Positions 57,561 to 64,000 of a stretch of 64,000 bases of DNA are shown piece after piece; the first letter of the stretch is position 1, and every line of letters begins with the position of its first letter. Both the position numbers and the translations under genes were made by a program. The stretch comes from Pezizomycotina sp. ARF18. Lineage: Eukaryota > Ascomycota. The stretch lies in NCBI GenBank assembly GCA_002224055.1, contig AZLU01000121.1, forward strand, positions 1 through 64,000, read 5' to 3'. The notes under the pieces were generated by a model, which was not told the origin of the DNA, ran no database searches, and was given only the letters and a program-made list of their open reading frames with translations.

Positions 57561-58666
57561 ATGCTAGCCCACCCCCGCACAAACAGCTTCTCTTCGGAGA
57601 TGCCGAGGATCTTCGAAGACAGTTCCTCCCATAATGAAGCTGATCCCCTGCTACTCCCGAGGAAGTTGCGGTCGAGGTTACAAGAGCGACGCCCAGATCA
57701 TCAGGGAAGGCGGCTGGAGGAGCATGCACAGCTTCATGAGGTCATACGGCCTGCAACCTACCCCGAGGGCTACGAGGAGGCGAAGATTATTATTGACGGG
57801 TTCAGGAGGATGGACGCGGAGTTGAGTGATGATGATACTTGGCATGATGATATGACGGCGAGGTGAGTTCTGTTTATTCCTTGGAATTGGTTCCTTTTTT
57901 TTTTTTTTTTTTAGGAGTTGGTCCTCTCGTTGGGAAAACTCGAGTATTATTTGACTACGAATACGGAATATCGCTAACGTGAGTAAAACTACGACAGGAG
58001 GATCCATGTTAATCGTGAGTAACATCCCTCTTCCACTAAAAAGCCCTCTCCTTTTCTAAACCTCCAAGCACATTCTTTTTACTAAACGCAAATTCTCCGT
58101 TTTTCGCAGCCCGCCCTTACAACCCCAACATCCCCCACAATAACAGGGAAAACAGCTTCGGCAGCACCACCAGCTCAAACCCTCCAACACCGCCACCGAA
58201 CGTATTACTCCCATGACCGAGCATCCCGACGACCTCATCCGGGCTGCTGAAAACCGCCACCTCAACCGCAGCACTTCGTCGTCGTCGTTGGATACGTTGG
58301 GAGAGGAAGAAACTGAGCCGTACTACACTACCGCTTCTGTGCCTACTACTGCGGTAACGATTACTTGGCAATTACGGAGCTGCGAGGGAGTACGAGGGTT
58401 ATGCGGCGCGTATGGGGATTAGGATGAAGATTATACTCCGCCCAGTCACGGTGGAGTTGTGGATAGATATGAGGAGGGTACGTTTTTTGAGGAGGAGGAG
58501 GATGAGATCGTTGATGACGATTATGAGATGGAGGAGATCGACGCGCAGGAGGAAGGCGAGGAGAATGGCGGGAGGAGTATGAGAGTGGCTATGATCACTA
58601 TGAAGCTGCTGAGCAGATTACAACGATGGCTATGAAGGCGGCTACGAGGAGGATGACCATTACTGA
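57561..58666 (+). CDS. Paralog B: same module and architecture as paralog A
   Basis: Exons 57561-57862, 57998-58014 (a 17-nt microexon) and 58110-58666. Exon 3 is 557 bases against 558 in paralog A. Starts MLAHPRTNSFSSEMPRIFED. The shared module reads YKSDAQIIREGGWRSMHSFM, then LQPTPEGYEEAKIIIDGFRR and MDAELSDDDTWHDDMTAR at the first splice. Conserved positions against paralog A include the S/T-D-A-E/Q-I-I-Q/R-E-G and L-K/Q-P-x-P-E-G-Y cores. The tail has NNRENSFGSTTSSNPPTPPP, RHLNRSTSSSSLDTLGEEE, then Asp/Glu/Tyr/Gly-rich sequence (EEEEDEIVDDDYEMEEIDAQ ... GGYEEDDHY, TGA at 58664-58666). Slips occur near 57650-57770, 58360-58420 and 58570-58630. Function unknown. Confidence 0.68.
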
Positions 58667-61600
58667 AGCCCTTTTCTTACATTTATTTGTATACGGGACT
58701 TTATGGGACTTTAACGTTTTATGAGGATCACGGATTTATATTTCGAGAAGACGAAGGAAGTCGTCTTTTTCCTTTTTCTTTTTTCCCTTCTCTCTTAAGA
58801 TTTCTTTAATAATGGCTTTTTCTATTCTGTTTTAAAAAGCGATCTATATCTGCGGAAAGTTCAGTAGGTCTTCCTAACATGGATTTATCTTTGTATAAAA
58901 AGTTTAGCAGAAGCTTACAGGACTCTTGTACTATTGCACTAGCATTCTTCATTATTGGGTAGATTTCAGATCCTTACTCTAATAATTTTATCACTTTTCT
59001 ACTACATTCTCAGTCTCTGTACACAGCTTTTTTTGTTCAGCCACGCACGCTTTAGTGTGGAAGAGGTGATAAGGAATTTCATGTGGACCTTCTACTAGTA
59101 TAGTCTAGGGGGTTACGAGATCCACCTCACCCAAGCTGTTTGGGCGGTTATGCATACTTAGGGTTATTACCAGTAATATACACCCTTAGCCCCCCTCAGC
59201 CCTTCTTTTTTTCTCATGAATGTGAAGACCACGGTAAGTCTTAGGGCGTCGGCATCGCGATGCATCGATGTATCGTCTGCAGAACCTTCAAGCACTTAAT
59301 AACAATAAGTTCTGGTTGTGGCGAGTATATGATGCAATACAGAACTGCTTTGGAAAAAGTGTTCCTTCGAGTGCGCGTACGAACAAGAAACAAAGACACG
59401 CTTAGAATAGATTCAACATGAGTCTCCACTCTTCTGCTCATACTTGAGTATTTAAGGTTAACGAATTTCTTTATTACTTAAGCAGTATTAAATATTTTTT
59501 TTTCAATAGTTTAGAAGTCTCTCTCCCTTTGAAATAAATCAATTCTTCGCGTAGCTAGGACTAAATCAACAAATAATACCCCATAGAAATTATACTATAC
59601 TTTAAACCAGATACCAAACCAACATCCAGCTGTTTAATCTCCCTAATGCGTTGCAGTACTCCGTATATATATTAAGATCTGGGTATTTGAACCTCATATA
59701 ACTATTAGATCACTGAACTCGTTTACTTTGATAAGAAGCAGTTTTCAAAAGACGAGTATATCCGTATACAAATTTACGAGTAACGCGGTTATAAGCTATA
59801 TCAAAATTTCACGACTGCACCGAATACCACAGCGATGGCTAACCTTCTGGAGCTACTATATAGGACTTTCCAAAGGTTTATAACTTGAAGCGCCAATATA
59901 TCTAATGTCTGGGTAGTTTAGTGGGATATATGAGTAAACTACCGGTCCTCAACCATAGAGGAGTGTTGAAAACTCCGATTTATCCAACCTTATCAACCTA
60001 TATTTCAGGTTCAGCAACATCACCAGATCAGTAGAACGAATGCTCCAGCATGGCAGCCTTTTGGGTTTCGATTCAAGTTATAGGCTACGAAGTAGAACAT
60101 TCGCAAAAGTGCAGAACGAAATCGGTGCCGTTCATAGCCTTACGTAACAAGCAGCAGACCTTTCGAGCAAGTTCTAGAGAGGGACATATTGTTCGCCTGA
60201 AGCGAAGATCCTTTCTCTAAATCATATCCTGGCAGTTAAGGACTTAGGTGGCAGAAGCACGCTATAGTAATTAAAAGACGAGAACATTACGAGGATTCAT
60301 AATACTATCGATATCCAACCATCTAGCAATCACTTTGAAGTTATTCCAATAGATACGATTAGACGAGCATTAATTAGAGCCGATACGGGTAAAGAAGCTA
60401 CTACACAGGGGATAAATGACGAAAAGTATCTCCCCTACTTCATATAAAAATCAAAGAGGGTTTCTACGTGAATACCTATACTAGGAGAGTATTCAATAGA
60501 GAAGGCCTGGGAAACCGGATAGTCGCCGAGCGTAGCCAATCTTACCGCAACGGGTCGTATAATAGTAAAGCAGCCGCTTATGCTCGTAAGGATGCCACTT
60601 GTATAGTATGTCCTAATCTGAAGCCGTGACCATAACCTAAGTATATAATTATTGAGTTAGATACAAGCTAAGTCAGTGGCGCGCATGACTTACTAATGGT
60701 CCCGCCGATAAGAACACTTGGCATATCTAGTTGAGAATCTGTTAATCTAATAATATCTGGCTTCCCGCGACGCTTTTAAGTCACGTAAAAAACTCTGGAT
60801 CTATAAACGCATATCCGGAGGTGTTCGCTTTAAACGTATTCTTAACGTAAAGCGAGTCAAATTATCGAGCTGGGTACTTTAAGTAGATTATATTACGATA
60901 GGGCGCGAACTAGAATATAAGATAAAGGGAAACCATATAAAAGGATAGAAATACCTATCTTGATAGTACTTCTACCTAGCTATCAGCATCTCAACTAATA
61001 TTCTAAACTAAAGCCATCCGAAGCAGTCGTCATAGCCTGTACAAGACGATAATCATATGCGGAGAGGTTACCATCACCATGAAGATCGTCACATAATTCG
61101 GACGATTTCGCAGTTTTCCCATTGCTGTCGTTTGACCGTAGTCCTTTGGCACGTTCAAAACCCTCTCGTCATCAGAGTATTTATCTCCAGTACAAAATCC
61201 CGCCAAACCTCCTGAAAAAGTATATAGGGTGATAGCACCAGGGAAAGCGATGAAGACCATCTTATAAGCAAATAATGGAAATCCAAAAGATAAGAGTCAC
61301 ACGATATGGCTTTCCGTCCATATTCCTCCTTGGGGGTATTCGTTGTTCTTTACACTGTCAGTGACCGGACTGCAGCTTGGAGACTACAGTTTGGAGGAAA
61401 TGGCCCTAGCTCCCTCACACAAGCTTTGTAGTCCCGGTAACACCATGGCATAAGGCACATGCGCACAGAATTGGAAACCCAAGTCTCATATCTTGAAGGG
61501 TCGAGAAGTCTATGGAGAGTTCCTTTAATGATATCCAGCTAAACTACGATGGTGGGATTTTGCAAACTCGTTGGGGACTGCCCTGTCTATGGCGCACTGC

Positions 61601-64000
61601 AAAACGTAAATTAGACGTCAGGGTAAAGTCATCCAGCATAATTCAGTCCGATCCAAAACCACCAATGTACTGATATCTTGAGCAGCAACGAGATCAATGG
61701 TAGGGAACCGATTATTACAATATATTTATCGCAAATCCCAAGCCACTCGCCCGAGAATTTTCGCATTGGCAACCGAAGATAGCTTTTGGCGAAACGCAAA
61801 GCACACCAAACGACCGCATTTTCAACCGAGTTTATGGGTCCTTGGAGGCTGCGAAGGTCCTCGTTATGTTGAAAAATTCCCTTCCGCAGTTCTCTAGATT
61901 TTGCCCACAGGCTATTTCGTTATGGCACAGCAGAATCATGGCAGAAGTCAGAAGCCACCTGGGCGCTAAAGTATGCCGTGGGTGCAGGCGGGCTTTGGTT
62001 GTAGGAATCGGAAGGCTAAGATAATTTCTTGTTACGCAAAATCCAGGCAAGAAAAGTCGGGAACGCTCTACAACTTCAACTTTCATAGCCATTATTAAAG
62101 GATCTATACTTGTAAGTATAGAGTTATACGCGCGGCATATTGAAAACTCCAATCAAGACTTCCGCTACCCTCTTATAGAAACTGAATTTCATTTCAAATT
62201 AACATTTTGAGCAGTCGGTAGTGGAAGCACAAAGATTATATCAAAAAATACGAACTCAAGGAACACATTAACGGTGCTCTTATACTTCCATGTAATCTGT
62301 AACGGAAGACGAAATCGAATACACGCGTTACCGGCTAATCGGCAGTACAAAGATAGATCTAATACAGCAGAAAAAATCTAGCGATCATGATTATTTCCAG
62401 TGGGAGTCAGAATTTATCGAAAAGAGCCAAAGACCCCAAGCTAACAACATTCAAACCAGCCGTTTACGTTTCTAGCGATAATAATTAATAATATCCAACC
62501 AGTTTCTTTTCTACCCCTCTGAGAATCGGTTATAAGTACTACGGAAAGCTTATGAATACTAAGCGCGCATAAGTTTATGCATTCTCCGATTTCACAGTAT
62601 CTAATTCATATATCACTAAATCGACCATGAAGTAGTACTATGTACGATTTTCCCTTGTATTCCGTTGGATGATCAAAGTATAATCCAGAAGTCTCTACGT
62701 TGCCATCTATCCGTCGAGATCCGCCCACCGTGGCGAAGCTCGGTCGACCACGACGTCCCATAACATTGTCCAGAAGTCCAAATACCAGCAGGACATAAAG
62801 TAGCTCTGCCCTCTTGCATCACGCAACAGGTTATAATCGCTCAATTTCGAAAGTGGGGTCAGGACGATACGTATGCGCAACAAGCTATCACTATAAATTC
62901 GAGAGTGAACAACCACCCATCAGCTAGCGAAACGGAGTAAAGGTGGGAAATTTTCGAGATGCGTCCGAAAGGTACAATACCGTAAAAGGACGTTTCGTGA
63001 TACCATAAAGTAATTATTTATAAAGTAACTGGAGGACAGTATTCATCCTTAATTCTGTTATTGTACTGTGATGCTGAGCAAAGCTAAAGCCGTACCTGTC
63101 TAACGTAGCCAAGATCTACTTGAATACAGCAGGTAGCTCAGGAGTACGTCGTCCGATACAAGACGTAGCTTCGCGGCACGAGACGCATCCATGATAAGGC
63201 CCCCAATCATGTCGTCAAAGAAGTGGATTCATAGATCGAAATGGATTAAATTACAACGAGAAATACATCATATTAAGATATCTTGGAAAGCGATAAAGAA
63301 GAGATAAGTTTTCTCTACATAGAGAGGAAGATTTCTCGAAGAAAAAAATTCCCATCAGAGCATAAGCCTTTTGAGTCGATGCCAGGTCCAGCACGGTTTT
63401 GGTTTAGTACGAGAATGTTATTGCAGCGACGCCATCGGTAGTCTCTTGTTCCCTCCCACGATAATATTTGGCAATTGAATTCCTCATAAACCGCGCGCAA
63501 TTTACCAATTATCCAGAAGAACCATAATTTGCAATTTGTACATGCGGCGGAAGCGTCTTACCGAATATATCCCTTGAGCATGTAGAAAGGGGCAGATTAT
63601 GAGGAGAACCCTTGAGCATCGAAGAAGTATTGAAGAAACATGAACAAAGACAGCGAATGTCTCTACTTAAGGAATTCAAAGATGGAACGAAAGGGCCAAT
63701 ATCTTAATCTCCTCGCTTTTGTGCTAATGCTCAAGCTATTGCCTCGCGCTGCCCATCATATACTGTAAACATTTTGTTTAGCTAAACAAACTGCTGCAGG
63801 CATGAAATTGTATAACCTGAACGAATTGACCAGGACATGCTGAAATCGGAGGATATTGAAACTCTACTTCCGTTATATTCAAATATCTGCAAAGGTACTC
63901 CCGCCACATCCTAACATTCGATATATCCTGGTTCACGGCCTCCAAAAAAAGGAGGAAAAAAACTTAGGGGACATTCTTATTAGTCTAAAGAATTATATTT
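58667..64000. other. AT-rich gene-poor block to the window end
   Basis: Stops in every frame, no long open frame and no recognisable domain. The first 300 bases are the probable 3' UTR of paralog B. From about 59.2 kb the sequence has the same decayed look as the 6-12 kb and 26-35 kb blocks. A weak plus-strand open stretch at 61697-61897 (QYIYRKSQATRPRIFALATE) and a minus-strand one at 61030-61260 show no known motif. No repeat family can be named by eye. Confidence 0.5.

Noticed and set aside
1-64000. tRNA, rRNA or CRISPR features
   Set aside because: I looked for tRNA T-loop words in a cloverleaf context and for regularly spaced repeats and found none; CRISPR is not expected in a fungal nuclear genome.

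Overview
The window looks like nuclear DNA of a filamentous ascomycete (Pezizomycotina). The evidence is short GT..AG introns of roughly 55-160 bp, a recognisable 60S ribosomal protein L9 gene, a dipeptidyl peptidase III gene, a fungal-type amino-acid/auxin permease, and a fungal HNH_2-type nuclease. I cannot place it to genus.

Layout, left to right. 0.1-5.9 kb holds several minus-strand genes: fragments of disordered or Lys/Gln-rich proteins, a five-exon HNH-domain gene (3.1-4.5 kb), and an uncertain acidic gene (5.4-5.9 kb). 5.9-12.7 kb is AT-rich and nearly gene-free, apart from a Lys/Glu-rich helical fragment near 10.1 kb. 12.7-13.9 kb (minus) encodes a protein with paired C2H2-like zinc fingers. 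15.7-16.9 kb (minus) encodes a secreted/membrane protein with a Gly-zipper transmembrane segment and a poly-serine tail. 18.2-19.2 kb (plus) is RPL9 and 20.3-23.3 kb (plus) is DPP III. 24.6-26.0 kb (minus) is a leucine-rich, F-box/LRR-like gene. 26-35 kb is a long decayed AT-rich block. 35.3-37.1 kb (plus) is an AAAP-family permease. 41.1-42.0 kb (minus) is a coiled-coil protein of unknown role. 42-50 kb is mostly non-coding and simple-sequence-rich. 50.4-51.4 kb (minus) is a trypsin-like protease-domain gene, and 52.9-53.8 kb (minus) a disordered Lys-rich protein. 55.3-58.7 kb (plus) is a head-to-tail pair of paralogous genes of unknown function that share exon layout, including a microexon. 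58.7-64 kb is another decayed AT-rich block.

Two points affect everything else. First, even the most conserved genes are interrupted by single-base losses or gains, often in short homopolymers. RPL9 exon 2 has three one-base deletions that together restore the reading phase, and DPP III and the permease behave the same way. Second, several tandem duplications have copies that differ mainly by small indels (21.5-21.8 kb inside DPP III, 26.6-26.9 kb, 40.40-40.47 kb). Both patterns suggest uncorrected long-read assembly error rather than biology. Gene models given here are therefore spans whose frames must be followed across indels. The genes do not form an obvious pathway: this is ordinary housekeeping and orphan content in small islands between gene-poor, AT-rich, low-complexity stretches. 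The most interesting biological candidate is the paralogous pair at 55.3-58.7 kb.
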